Shown here in pieces: positions 1 through 12,900 of a stretch of DNA of 64,000 nucleotides. The stretch is taken from contig JAILWY010000020.1 of the NCBI GenBank assembly GCA_022113835.1, positions 1,240,001 to 1,304,000 on the forward strand, given 5' to 3'. The position numbers were made by a program, and so were the translations under genes. How positions within the stretch are numbered: position 1 is the stretch's first letter; each line of letters begins with the position of its first letter. The notes beneath the pieces were generated by a model. That model searched no databases, was not told where the DNA came from, and worked only from the letters and a program-made list of their open reading frames with translations. The stretch comes from Atopsyche davidsoni (lineage: Eukaryota; Arthropoda; Insecta; Trichoptera; Hydrobiosidae).

Positions 1-544
1 TACATTCTCATGTTCATTTTGAAAATAATATAATAACAATAATATTTATTTTTAATTACGATTTCATCTCAACGGCTCGACGTAGCATTATTTTTAAAAT
101 GTCTAAATTTATCCTTTATTTAAGAGCAGTGTTTACTCAGCATCGAGGAATTCCAGTGATTATTCACTTTCGTGTGTAGTCATGCGTCTATTGACTCACA
201 ATAGTGTTATTTTAAATCAATATTTAAAGTCCATACATTCATTACCTTGGGCTTCTTATTACTTAAACGTTACAAAATCAAGACGAAAATGGTAACTTAT
301 TTTTAAACATTTTAAGTAGATATTTATTTCATATTTTGCAATGGCTGCACTATACATACTTTTGGTTTCAATACTATTTAAACGAGACCTATAAAAGTAA
401 CTAATACTTGCAGACAAGATTGAGTAAAGTTGCCAATATTTAAATCACCATCCATACAGGACTGATGTGGCTAACGTTTAAACTGGGCGTGGACAACCCG
501 CGGCCCGCCTTGAATATTTTTCTGACCCTCGAGATTCATCACAT
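1..544. other. AT-rich intergenic DNA, no gene seen
   Basis: No open frame with coding character and no recognisable repeat termini. A few palindromic AT stretches occur. It leads directly into the palindromic minisatellite that follows. Confidence 0.5.
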
Positions 545-1035
545 TTATTATCCGTCAATGTTTTTGTGACCAATAATTTATTGGTCAACTTATTTGTGAC
601 CAATAATAATTGGTCAAATTTTTTTTGGCCAATAAATATTGTTTAATTTCTTTGTGACCTATCAGTTATTGGTTATTGGTTTTTTGAGACCAATAATAAT
701 TGGTAATTTTTTTTACAACCAGTAATAATCGATCAATTTTTTTGTGACCAATAATTAACGTTCAATTTTTTTGTGAACTAAAATTATCGGTCAGCTTTTT
801 TGTGACCAATAATTTATAGGTCAATTTTTTTGCGACCAATTGTAATTTTTTTGTGACCAATAATTTATCGGCAACTTATTTTTGACCAATAATAATCGGT
901 CGGTTTTTTTTTGACCAATAATTTATCGGTCAATTTTTTTGCGATCAATAATAATCGTTCTTTTTTTTTGATACCAATAATTATCGGTCAATTTCTTTTA
1001 CCAATAATTATTGTTCATTTTTTTGGTGCATTTTA
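545..1035. repeat. Degenerate minisatellite of palindromic ~27-30 bp units
   Basis: About 16 imperfect head-to-tail units of the form TTTTTTGTGACCAATAATTA followed by TCGGTCAA. Each unit carries GACCAATAA facing TTATTGGTC or TTATCGGTC, so every unit can fold on itself. Units are separated by T-runs and vary by substitutions and small indels, which points to an old array. Confidence 0.85.
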
Positions 1036-3586
1036 GGTATAGGTTCATTTTCACATTTCAACAACTGTCGAAGATTGAGCAAAGTAAGTTATATTCAAAA
1101 CGAGTAAATGCTTTCAGTTTTATGCGTTTTTATATATTAAACCAGGCTTAAAATTCGTCGGTTTTTTTTAATCTACATGGTCAGATATTTGATATTTGAA
1201 ATTGTTAAATACAAATATATTGGATTAAACGGTCTTTTGCTGATTCATATATTTTTATTTTAGCAATAATTTTTACTTTTATGATTATATTGTAAGAGTA
1301 TAATAATTTTATTCATTTCGTGTGACGAATAAATAATTTTTTAACATTGGCAGCTTTAAAAACCTTAATATTAATAAGGTTAGGTTAGATATGCTATCTC
1401 TTGACTCAACTCGTCTTAAAGCACCGGTCTGCGTAATTTCACGATGTACCGGACTTTATCAGTCGATGGAAGGCCGACCATAGCGATATTAAAAATATGA
1501 GCAATGTTTTCAGATGTACCAATTACGGCTCACCGGAGCTGGGAAAAAGAGACATTGGAAGGAGATAGTTAACATGGATGCGGAATTGGGATCGGGAAGA
1601 TGAAGATATGCATATATGTGTGTGTGTAATATTATATTATAAAAACATAATTTTATCACAGTAACACTGTAATCGTTTCATGTAATAGGACCGATTATTG
1701 ATATAAATACTTCCATTACAGCAAATAGTTGCTTACAATAATAAATTAAAAACATCAATTTGCTTACACTATTTTTTTTTTAATATTATTATATTTTATA
1801 ATACATGAAGATATTTTTATCCTGTTTTGAAAAGTTCACTTGTGCTTTGACTTCCACAGCAACTGTCGCATATTCCGCATCCATGTTAACTTGCTCCTTC
1901 CAATGCCTATTTTCGCTTGTAGTTTCCCCGAACTGTATTTTGTATAGAAATATACAATATATAAGTATACTTATAAATGAAGTATCAAAGTCGGGTCCTC
2001 CGTAAATTTTATGGACCGGTGCTTCAAGACGAGACCGGGCGGGGGTTTTTTCTCACTCGGGGGGGCATTGATAACCGGCGAGGAGACACTCGATCCGTCA
2101 GTCGAGCCGGAAAAGCACGCCGCGGCGGTTGTCACGAACAGAGCACAGTTGTTTTATTTATTTTTTTAAATATTTTCCGCTTATCGTCGCTTCTACCAAG
2201 TACAAAAAAATTAATAAGTAAAAAAAAATATTTTTTTTTTTAATTTTTTTTATCATAATAATATTCAGTGTTGTTCCCAGTTTTTATTTTTTGACGCGAC
2301 CAGTTTCGCCGACTTGTTAAGTTGACATCTTCAAGGCGTTGTATATAATCGTTTAAAAACATTTGACTATATAAATTATTAGTAAGTAGTAAAATATTTT
2401 TTTTAGTAAATTATGCCACAATGACCTACGAGATCAGATCAAATTGACAATATATGCGTGTCCTTACGAAAATTTAATATGTATTACTGCAATTATGATA
2501 TATTTACAATCTTTGAGCAGTTGACTTAGGACGCAGTGCAATTGTGATAACATTAACATACGATTATTCAAAAAAATTATTGAATCTGCAGTCTAGTAAA
2601 ATGTTATCAATCAAGCCGGACACAACCGCAATTTCTCCCAAGTGCTTGCCTCTCACTTGCGACTCTAGATTTTAATATTAATCAAGTTTTGATTTACTTG
2701 TAATGATGATTTTTTTTTTTAATTTTAATCAGCGATTAAGTTAAACATCAAACGGTCGTTAAATTTTTTTTTTGACCCATTGAGCAACAGCATTTTTGAG
2801 TTACTACCGGAATAAAGGCTTATTAGTAAAATTGTATGCTGCGCCTGTGCTCTAATAATTTATCATAAAACTGGTGTTTAGTAAATAGCCTACAAACCTT
2901 TCGTGGATTGTAAAACCGGTTGTGCCTTTTTTATTATAACTCAGGGAAGGCTCGTGCTAATAATTTGTATTTTTTTAAAATCAAACTTAACCTTAGTATA
3001 AAAAAAAAACTAGCACTCATTAATTTGAAGCCCACGCTAAAGAAATCGTGTCATTTCATTTATTTAATTGCCACTTTGTTTTCCTATATTGAATATTGAT
3101 TTTTTTGCAGAATATTAAAAAGACTCTAAATTATATTAAAATATTTTTTAATATTTGATAAAAGTCCTCTTTCAAGGTAAAAAAAAGTCTCGAAGATGTT
3201 AAAAAATTGGATAAAATGACGACTTTTCAAAACCAAACAATCAAAAGTAATTTAATATAAAAAAAAATTATTCTTGCGTAGAAGGAAATGTATTTGACTT
3301 TATTAATTTATTTTTTTTTTATTAATGCTGTAGATTTTTCGCAACATATTTTCAAAAAACATCGATTACGGATAGAAGGCCCTTAAAAAAATTTTTTTTT
3401 GGAAAATTAGATAATTTTTATTTCGTTTGTAAATTCTATTTCACTTTTGTGGTTCAAATTGTTATTAAAAAAAATAAAAACTCACCGCACGCCCCTGCTG
3501 TAACCTGTCTCAGAAAGACGTATTCTTCTTTCCGCTATTGCCAACTTCCGGTTTTAATACTAAATCTTAAACAATTTGGCTTAGAG
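1036..3586. other. Intergenic DNA with LINE-tail and diverged repeat fragments
   Basis: No supported gene. Around 1569-1600 and 1853-1935 are short pieces (forward and reverse) of a dispersed repeat containing GTTAACATGGATGCGGAAT. The same sequence recurs near 5020, 9820, 10415, 32060 and 34630. In the copy near 5020 it lies beside an RTE-type reverse transcriptase tail, so these are probably LINE 3' ends. 3034-3400 is a diverged copy of the dispersed repeat described at 3994-4520. Confidence 0.5.
2293..2336 (-). ncRNA. Hammerhead-like motif, variant core (Penelope type)
   Basis: Read on the minus strand it has TTGAAGATG, a stem arm GTCAACTT, a loop, an opposing arm AAGTCGGC, then GAAAC and GGTCGCGTC. 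This resembles the small hammerhead motifs found in Penelope-like retroelements. The first core triplet is CUU where CUG is expected, so activity is doubtful. Confidence 0.35.
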
Positions 3587-3763
3587 CAGTGTTTTTCAAC
3601 CTGTGGTTCGGGACCCCCAGGGAGGTCGCGATTATACCTTGCTCGAGGGGTTGCGGGTTAAAGAAAAAGACAATTGTTTGTAGGTCCTACATTAATAAAT
3701 AAATAGTTTTTATAGGGTTCTAGACCTTGGGGGTCGCGTATTCAAAAAGGTTGAAAAACACTG
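3587..3763. mobile_element. hAT-type MITE, 177 bp
   Basis: Terminal inverted repeats CAGTGTTTTTCAACC and GGTTGAAAAACACTG are perfect complements. They are flanked by 8-bp target duplications GCTTAGAG (3579-3586) and GTTTAGAG (3764-3771), which differ at one base. Two relatives occur at 5596-5752 and 32633-32803. There is no coding capacity, so it must have been mobilised in trans by a hAT transposase. Confidence 0.9.
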
Positions 3764-3993
3764 GTTTAGAGTTTACACGATTTGAGGTGTTTTAAATGGA
3801 GCAAAGGCAGTTTAAAAAAATACCACACCAAAGGTAATTTATTTACATTCTTTGTAAGACCAAATATGATAGAGATGAAAATTTTTACTGCATTTGTTGT
3901 TGCCTGATAGGTTAGAATTTTGCATGCATTGAATATTTAAGGCAGTTGCTCCCAGCCTTTTAATTACCATTCCATACCATTTAATTCCATTAC

Positions 3994-4520
3994 CTGGCGA
4001 AATCGTGTCATTTAATTAATTTAATTGTCACTTTATTTTTCTATATCGAAAGTTTATTTTTTTACATAGTATTAAAAAAACTATAAATTATATTTATCTA
4101 TTTTTTATTATTTAATTTACGTCCATTTTCAGGGTAAAATAAAATCTTGAAGATGTTGAAAAATTGGATAAAATGACGACTTTTCAAAACCAAAGTTTGT
4201 TAAAGATTTTTTTTTTTTTAATTTTTAAATTAATAAGACGTACATGGTTTATATTCAATCTTTTGATTCCAATTGAAAAAAAGACTTTTAAATGCTTAGG
4301 ATTCTTGGAAAACGTACCGGACGAATCTCAAAATTCCTACACTTCAATCGGAAAAACACATATTTATCATATTAATAGTAAATTTACAAGAAAAAAAAAT
4401 ATATTTTGTGAGGGAGAAGGGATGTATCAAACTTTTTGCATTTAAATATTTTTGATTGGCGCAGTCGATTTTTCGCAAAACGGACCAGAAAATGATCAAA
4501 AAAACTCGATTATGGGACCT
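3994..4520 (+). repeat. Dispersed ~530 bp repeat, copy A, with 93-codon open frame
   Basis: Starts at CCTGGCGAAATCGTGTC. It is repeated at 8820-9357 (minus) and 49034-49565 (plus), with older relatives at 3034-3400 and 46800-47140. Positions 4164-4445 hold a 93-codon frame (begins MDKMTTFQNQ, ends YQTFCI) that is also intact in the minus copy. I do not recognise the protein. The frame is AT-rich and may be fortuitous. Confidence 0.7.
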
Positions 4521-4979
4521 AGACTCTTAAACGACTGGTAGTTTACATAAAATATACGCACAGTAAAAGGTCGCTATTGGTTGCTGCGACAATCGAGCTG
4601 TGCTAGCATATAAAATATATTAATTTTGAGGGCTTAGAAAATAAACGTAATAGATGTTCGGTTGTCGGTTGTCCAGCGGCGCGTGTAGGCAGCTCAAATC
4701 AAGTTGACTGCATTCTTACCTGGCGCAGGTTTTGCGCAATGAGATAAGTGCACCGCGGCGGCTACTGAAAACTGGATTGATAAAGCCGCTCGGTTTTCAT
4801 CACCGAACAGCCTCCGTGTCATGCCGATGCATAGATCACCGGCGCGACTGCATGCCGCCTCGATTACAACCCGCCGCGACAAGATACAGAGTTAAATAAT
4901 GATTACAAAACACCGAAATGGCCAGACGAACACTTTACTTGCTACTGCATATAAAATTGTATTTTTTCTTCTGATGCCT
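4521..4979. other. Intergenic, with a GC-raised patch at 4660-4890
   Basis: A GC-richer stretch in AT-rich DNA contains a 62-codon minus frame with no recognisable motif. Its GGCGCAGGT segment recurs near 29740, which suggests a repeat rather than a promoter island. Confidence 0.35.
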
Positions 4980-5290
4980 CTCATCATATTTGGTGGTCGA
5001 CTGTACTTCCACTGGCGCAAATTCCGCATCCACGTAAACTTCCTCCTTCGATTTTCCCTTGGACAATCACCTGGATGATGCTATATTTACTGTGGCCAAA
5101 ATTTAAGACCTTCCGCTTCTTTACCATCGTCAGGAGCTCTTTTTCTTTACGCAGTCATCCGATGGTGTTTTATGGATTCAATTCTTCGCAGTCTTGAGTG
5201 TGAAAGCCTCGACTCCGTAAATGAGAACTGAGGCGACATAACACTCGGTGAATCTAATCAGTAAATTTTCTTGGGTGAAGTTTTCAGCTA
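4980..5290 (-). mobile_element. RTE-like LINE reverse-transcriptase fragment
   Basis: Minus-strand translation near 5250-5195 gives SVLIYGVEAFTLKT, the conserved C-terminal block of RTE/BovB-like reverse transcriptases. Further along the same strand are KELLTMVKKRKVLNFG and KIEGG-like pieces of the element tail in other frames. The open frame is broken by stops and shifts, so this is a dead 5'-truncated copy. Confidence 0.7.
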
Positions 5291-5539
5291 TCCATGTTTA
5301 GAAAAGTCAGTATGTATGTATAGATGTAATGATGATAATAAAGAGCCTTCGATGATTTCCGGAAATAGCCCCTCTGCGTCAGCACGCACTTCCTGTGATC
5401 CAATAATTCACATCTGACCTGTTTCGCTGGCAAGGGATGGAGGGCATGGGGGGGTGGTCCAATTATAATGTGGCGATACTAATAATAATGGCGATACCGA
5501 TGGATGATACAATATTTTCTTACGTGACCATGCTCATGA

Positions 5540-5820
5540 TTTTTCTTATGGTAAATAGTCTAGAAAGGTATGCCCAATAGCATTGTTATATAATCCAGTG
5601 TATTTCAAGTTTTTTGAATACGCGACCCCTTTGCATGTATAAAAATTCTGACGACCCCATAAGCTTAGGGCCATAATGAAGATATTTATGTAGGAACTAT
5701 AAACAATTGTCTTTTTTTCTTTTACCCGCGACCCACAAGTTTAATAACACTGATATCATATTTTCCGTATAAACCTTAGTCATTTAGATCTGATACCCCT
5801 CCTGTCCGGGACACCATCAA
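5540..5820 (-). mobile_element. LINE-associated repeat interrupted by a MITE
   Basis: The flanks GCCCAATAGCATT...TATATAATC and TTTAGATCTGATAC continue as one uninterrupted sequence in the related copy at about 7946-8010. Here the flanks are split by the element at 5596-5752. Confidence 0.7.
5596..5752. mobile_element. hAT-type MITE, 157 bp
   Basis: Same family as 3587-3763. Ends are CAGTGTATTTCAAG and TTAATAACACTG, more eroded than the other copies. Imperfect flanks ATATAATC (5588-5595) and ATATCATA (5753-5760) are compatible with an 8-bp duplication. The empty site is visible in the paralogous repeat near 7960. Confidence 0.75.
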
Positions 5821-5830
5821 AACAGCTGAA

Positions 5831-6043
5831 ATGGATCTGTATTCGCCATACGCGGCCCCTCCCGATTATCCCTCGTTCCGGTCGATGGCGCACGGCTTGC
5901 CTGGGCTACACTTGTCCAGTTTCGAAGAAGGTTGGATGAATGGTTTCGGTCACGTTTTATCGTCTCGGTATTCGCGTATTGCCAGAGAGATGGCAAAAAC
6001 GTGTAGCCAGCGAGGGACGAGACGAAACGAGAAATTCAGCTGA
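5831..6043 (+). other. 70-codon open frame of unknown status
   Basis: The frame begins MDLYSPYAAPPDYPSF and ends RRNEKFS. GC content and codon choice are less AT-skewed than the surroundings. I recognise no domain, and no splice sites link it to a neighbour. It may be a transposon fragment or a chance frame. Confidence 0.2.
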
Positions 6044-6272
6044 ATTTTTTTCAAGCTAAAGCAGAATAGAAAAGCATCCCGCAAATGCTGTTTTTTTGGC
6101 ACAAAGCTCGACACCTACATTATTAGAAAAAAATATTATTGCGTTGTGATATGTGCTGGTATTATGATTGCTTATTGTCGGCAGTTGTCTAAGCTATAAA
6201 AAAAACACATGATTAGACATGTATGTCGAATATGTGTGAAACCTTAATACTTAGTTGCGCACCTAATATATA

Positions 6273-6827
6273 CAGTGTGTCCAAAGAGAGTATCGGGTAT
6301 TTGTTAGTTCAGTAAAACAAAAACTACTAGTAATCAAGTATATTTTTTATTGTTGATTATAAGAATACAAAATGAAAAATTATTTCAAAATGATGATGTT
6401 ACCCAAATGGTGACCGTTACGCGCTGCTGGCACTCTTCTAATCTGGAACGAAGATCGCTGATAACACGCTGACACATAGTCCTAGATATTGCTGCCATTT
6501 CAGACCTGATGTTTTGTTTCAATTCCGTTAAGTTCGTCGAATTATTTTCATAAACCCTACTTTTAAGGTATCCCCATACGAAATAGTCGAGAGGGCTAAG
6601 ATCGGGGCTTCTGGGAGGCCAGTTGATGTTACCTCTACGTGAAATGACCTTATTAGGGAATAATTCGTTAACAGCTTCAATTGATTGATTGGATGTATGG
6701 CAAGTATTAAAACCACGTTCTTGAGTTGAAACCGTGAAACTCCTGCAACTCTGGGCCCAAAAAAATTCGCAGCATAGCGCAATAACGGTCACTATTCACA
6801 CTCACCCGATACTCTTTTTGGACACTC
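6273..6827 (-). mobile_element. Deleted mariner/Tc-like transposon with transposase remnant
   Basis: Ends CAGTGTGTCCAAAGAGAGTA and ACTCTTTTTGGACACTC are inverted and bounded by TA. The minus-strand frame at about 6792-6385 encodes the end of a DDE transposase, including WPPRSPDLSPLDYFVWGYLK around the second catalytic Asp region. The N-terminal DNA-binding and first catalytic parts are missing, so the copy is non-autonomous. At roughly 555 bp it is less than half of a full mariner. Confidence 0.85.
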
Positions 6828-6940
6828 TATTCTATAGAATATTTCTTCGTCTCTTTAATCAAAATATTACATAGTCTAAATGTGCTTTGGTGAAATTTAA
6901 AAGTTCACATGTGAATCGTGCTACAAGCAAGAGTGCGGAG

Positions 6941-9900
6941 ATGCTGGGCTCGAGGGGGCTCGGCGCGGCAGTGTGCGTGCGCCTGTGCCTGTGTGTGTGC
7001 CTGGCGGGGGCGGGGGCGGGGGCGGGAGTGGGGGCAGGCTCGCCGCCCCTGGAGACGCAGTCCATCTTCTACGGGGTGGCCTTGACAGCATCCCGGATAG
7101 CCGGACCCGGGGCCTGCCACCAGCAGCTGGCCAGCCTGGCGCGCGGCGTGGCCGGCCGCGAGCGCTGGGCCCTGAAGCGTAAGTTCTCCTATCCCCCGTA
7201 TCTAGGTTCTCAATTTTATTTGTCTAGGCTACGGGGGCGTCTCTTTTTTTCTTCATCGCACAGCCTTCCAAAATACATAAAAAAAAAACAGTAAAAAGCT
7301 GGAAGAAAGCATCTTTTCCTGCGGGGAGGATCCCCGCAGGCACCGTCATCGTCATATGCTGCATTCCTGTAAAGGGGGAAGAGGCAGCATATTACACATA
7401 ATAAATAAATAGCAACAATAGAATATCTTCCGTCTTCATGCTTCCTGTAGAGGGGGGCGAGTCATGAAGACGGAGGTTTGGTCACGACGATTGGGAGGGG
7501 CTCACTTGTCGAGCCCTCTCCAGTTCTTCTTTCTTGCGCTGGACCTTCCACCGACCCCTAACCTAACCTAACCTAACCTAACCTAAAAAATATATATATA
7601 TATATATATACACACACAGTAAAGGGGGGTTACCCGTGGAGCGCACTTTTTGTATGCCTTCCCTCCTATCTATTCCTCCCTAACTTCGTCCCTATCTATG
7701 TATGGAAACAGCGTCTCCGTGATGCGCTGAAAAGCATGAAAGCTAAAAACCTGACTTGTATGTATATTTTTTTTAATCCACCGCAGCTGGAAATCTTCCA
7801 GCTACGTCTTCTTCATCAAGTGCCTCTCCTCAGAGGAGGTTGGCGATCATTTCACTGAGCATATACTCATGGTGAGCCAGTGTTCATAGTGGATCCTTTC
7901 TACACTGCAGTTTTATGTTGGAAGTAAAAGTCTGCGTATTGCTGCTGCCCAATAGCATTATTATATAATCATTTTCATACAAAGCTCTGGCGTTTAGATC
8001 TGATACTCCTTCTGCAGTAGGCTGCAGGAACCTCGATTCCAAGTCCACTTTCTTTACATACGCTCAGTGTACAGAATGGCAGCCATGCACAAGCAACAGA
8101 ATGGGGAGAGCGGGGAGGTTTATATATATATATATATATATATACTCAATCAATTCATTCATTCGTGAAGGGGGGTTTCCCATGGAACGCACCTTTCGTC
8201 TGCCTCCCCTCCCATCGATTCCTCTCTGACTTTGTCCTTATCTATATATGGAGACAGCGTCTCCATATATAGAGTAGGATAAAAGCTAACTTATATATAT
8301 ATATATTAAACCGTCAGGTAATCTTCCAGCTTCGATATCGTCAGCTTTGCATAAAAAAATAAAAAAGATCCCCGCAGCCCTCTCCAGCTGTTATTTTCGT
8401 TGATATTCTCGCAGAAGTCCGCGACTGCGTCTCAGGCTGTTCTGGATCAGATCCTGCGTACCTAACCTAACCTAACCTAACCTAACCCAACCTGACGTAT
8501 TGTTGAGTAATCAGCAGTGGCTATATTATACACCTATCCTTCGATTCACACTGAAGGTAGGTCCCTCAGAAAACCGTGTAAATCGAAAACAAAACAAACC
8601 AAGTAATTCATTTTACACTTTCGTAGACTTTTATTAATTTCCTCCTGCTTGGTCATTTTCATCACTTGATAAATCTTTTTGCCATTATATTATTTTAGTG
8701 ATAAACGTTGACGCTACTAGTTTCGCCAACATTCAAGGTTGGCATCTTCATGCATAATGAGGTTTCGTAAAACATTTCATTGTACAATTAGGAAACTCAA
8801 TTTGGCTAAAGAACATGCGTAAGCCTATTTAGAGCTTAGAGTTTTTTTGATAATTTTCTAGTCCGTTTTACGAAAAATCGACTGCACCAATAAAAAATAT
8901 TTAAATGCAAAAAGTTTGATACATCCCTTCTTCCGAACACAATATATTTTTATTTCTTATAAATTTACTATTAATATGATTAATATGTGTTTTTCCGATT
9001 GAAGTGTAAGAATTTTGAGATTCGTCCGGTACATTTTCCAAGAATCCTAAACATTTAAAAGTCTTTTTTTCTTTTGGAATTAAATGATTAAATATAAACC
9101 ATGTGCGTCTTATTAATTTAAAAATTAAAAAAAAAAAAATCTTTAACAAACTTTGGTTTTGAAAAGTCGTCAATTTATCCAATTTTGAACATCTTCAAGA
9201 TTTTATTTTACCCTGAAAATGGACGTTAATTAAATAATAAAAAATAGATAAATATAATTTATAGTTTTTTCAATAATCTATAAAAAAAATCAACTTTCGA
9301 TATTGAAAAATAAAGTGACAATTAAATTAATTAAATGACACGATTTCGCCAGGTAATGGACTGCCTCTGGTGTCCGGTTGGACACCAGAGGCAATTAAAA
9401 GGCTGGGAGCAACTGTCTTAACAAAACTGGTAGCATGAAATTAAAACATTTTCTTTATTCGTTGTAAATTTCCGCCATTGTGTCTTGTTTGAAATTGAAC
9501 ACGATTGAATAACAAACATGCACGGCGTTTGTTGTTATTTAACACTTATTCACCAAAATGCGATAAATAAACTTGAAAGAGCTTTTTCTATTATATTTGC
9601 GATTCTACGAACGGCCAAGCCTTGAAATCCGAGGAGAAAAAAAATCAACATTAACCGCGTCAGAGTTTTCAGAATTCAATTACTCGAAACAGAGAATTGT
9701 GTAAACATTTTTATTTACACGGTTTCAACATTTTTGGGTGATTTTATCCGTGTTTTTCAGATGCCTTCTTCTTCGGGTGCCTCTCCTCGGAGGAGTCCTT
9801 GACTTCAAGCACTTGTCGCATATTCCGCATCCGTGTTATCTTTCTCCTTCCAATGCCTTATTTTGCTTGAATTTGTTCTTTCTGCAGCTTTATTACCATC

Positions 9901-12900
9901 TTCAGGGGTTTTATTTCTTTGCGCATCCCGTGCAAGACTCTCTCATTTGTGACACGGTTAAGTCATTGTATTTTCAGTATTTTAATGAACTATGATTTTA
10001 CAGTCACTTAGAATTTGAAGTACGGCCGAATTAGAAAGACTATACGAGGAGAAGCACAAGAAGCAGAATAAACAAAGCTTGAATAAAAAAAAATAAAAGG
10101 GAGCTTTGATGATGATATGACGTCAGATTTAACTGTGGCTTAAGTCAATTATTACTTCGATGACTTCGTATTCGTAGCAAGCAAGTATTCAAACCACTAG
10201 ACAACAACGTGGTGTAAGGATTATAATTAAGATCGTACGATAGCATGGGGCGTTTGAAATGTGGCTTCATGGGAGAATCCTTAAAATACCATGGGTTGGT
10301 CGTCACAAATCTAAGGTAAGGCCTCCTATTTAGGCCCGAATTTTCGCAATAATAAATAAAGCATCCGACAGCTGAAAAAAAAAATCGAAAAAAAGGGGCA
10401 AACTTACGTGGATGCGGAATTTATGGAAGTCGGGAATACAGCCAAATAATTTAGCAAGATAATATATAATATCGGATTTATTGACATCGTTTTATATCAA
10501 CAGACAAGTCGTGCCAGACAGTTTAGTCTAAACGCGGCAGCCATACAAGCAATATGTATATATGGTTTTATATATACCATAGGTTCCCAAAGAGGTTAAT
10601 ATCGACCCTTCAGGGGTCGATTCCGCCCTGCAAGGGGTCGATGGCAGCGAAAAATTAAATTGGGGATCCATGAACTGTAAATGAGAGTCTACGAGAGTGG
10701 ACCCCATTTAAGCAGGTCATCACCAAAATTTAGGCATTCCGTAAATGCCACAATGCAACTAGTTACATAATAATGCTGTTTATCCTGCATTATGGACTAT
10801 CGCAAGAAGGTTTTTTATGGGTTTTCCATCTTCGTACCTCGTGGAAAAGGGTTTCAGTGCGGCTGCCATTCTTCTTACAACAAAAAATAAATAGATTGTA
10901 AATCACTGGGCGAGGAGTTTAAGGTTAAATCTGACTTATTTCAAGTCAAATATTGAAAATTTGCTATCAAAGCATCATACCTATCTCTCCCATTAAAAGT
11001 ATTAAATTTTTAAATAAATGTTACTAATTTGCTTTTTGTGTGTTTTTAATTAATAAAGGTATGGTTAACTTTACCTTATATTATATCAGGTGTCAAAAAT
11101 ATGTTTGAAATTGGTGAATTTGTAAAAAAATCAATATAAGCAAGGCAGGGGTCTACAAAAAACAGGAAAACTCAACAAGGGGTCTGCGGGAAAAAAATGT
11201 TTGATGACCTCTGGTGCGTTCAATGTTTCATTTGATTAAACCAGCACGAATTAATAATTGCAAAACATACTGTAACGCGCCGGGGTTCACATTTAAACGC
11301 TTATTTATGTCAACACAGGTTATATTTATTTATCTACGTACAGAGTATTTATTTCCACATTATATATTTATATTAGCATTGTTATGAGTGCAGACAGACC
11401 GAAGTCCTGTTTGACACTAATCACAAAATGGCTTCCCCCCTTGCATCTCCAGCATTCGGGAGCTCGCGCGAGGCGCACTCCTCGCTTCTCAAGACCGCGT
11501 ATCGGCGCTCCTAATCGATGGTCGCTTAATCATTCCAGAGTCCCTTTGTTTATGGTGTTCGTTTTTCAAACTTACTGCTAGACCATAACAATACGAAATC
11601 AGCTCTTGCTGATTTCAGCCGCTGGTCACCAACCTCACGGAGAGGCACAAGAAGAAGAATAAACATGTAATATACGGTGTTCTTATTGGTATGTTTGCTT
11701 GTGTGTAGTGTTGGACGCGTCGGGGGTCCCCGCCGGGGGGCTGTACTGGGGGCACACGCACTGGCTGGGCAGCCGGAAGCAGTGCTCGGCCGCGGGGTCC
11801 CTGAAGCAGGTCCCCGTCAGCCCCCAGGTGGGCCCCATCACCGAGGAGTCCCCGGCCACGCTGCCCCCCTTCCCCGTGGCGTACTACGCCGCCTACTTCA
11901 CGCACAACTCCACCATGCAGGTCTTCATCCACTGGAAGAACGAGGTAAGCTATCTTCTTCTTCTGATGCCTCGCCTATCGAACATATTTTTACCCTGGGA
12001 AAATCTCTTGTCAGATAACTTCCTCGTCCTTCGATTTTTGCTTGGACAATCAGCTGTGGCCAAAATAACTTCCGTTTCGACTCTTCCGACACAATAGGCA
12101 TGACGAAAGATTTTCAAATCCTCTTCCATAATGGGGGTACACGTTTACTATTTACGAAAAAAACTTTATTTCGGTAAAAAACTAGAGTTTAACGATGTTT
12201 AAAGCCATTTTTATAATATTTTTTCAAAAGTGCGCGAAAACGCGTCCGCTCTGACGTCATTAACTATCATTGTCAACTGGCGTGCCATTGTGTTTGCATT
12301 GAAGACCATAGACCAATTTGAATACCATAGAGTTGTTTACGGTGGTATGACGTCATGCGCTGTGATTGGTGTTTCAGTCAAAATGGCCGATTGCAGTATT
12401 TTAACCTTTTAAATTGTTGAAAATCTTATTAATCTTAGATTTTTAAATAAAACTAAATCAGTTTTTTAAATCCTTTTAATATGTATTTTCCCTTAAAATA
12501 ATTATTTCTTTGATTCTTTGATACTGTCGTCACGCCTATTCTTCGCATAGCAGCTGTCTTGAGTGTCCAAGCTTCAACTCCATATTCAGGGGTTCAGGGG
12601 ATTTTCTGGGAGCATTTTCAGGGATTTGACCAAGAAATAACCGGGGATATTGTATATCGAGAGAATGGCGTAATCGGATGATTTGGATCGATGTCAACAT
12701 CTTCGAAGGATTCTCCTATACAGCCACATTCTTTTCATAGTACCTGTCTTGAGTGTCCAAGCTTCAACTCCATAGATGAGAACTGAGACAACATCATACT
12801 TGGTGAATCTCCAGCGAGATTCCAGTGTTATTATATCTCAGGAGATTCCTAGAAGTTTCAGTTCCCACGCTGGGACCATTTTCAGGGATTTGACCAAGCA

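Noticed and set aside
6859..7120. Minus-strand Ala/Pro-rich open frames over nrf exon 1
   Set aside because: They are antisense shadows of the GC-rich signal-peptide exon, which continues in phase to exon 2.
11615..12018. Long plus and minus frames over nrf exon 2
   Set aside because: Only the frame starting at 11709 joins exon 1 and exon 3 in phase and encodes the NRF domain.
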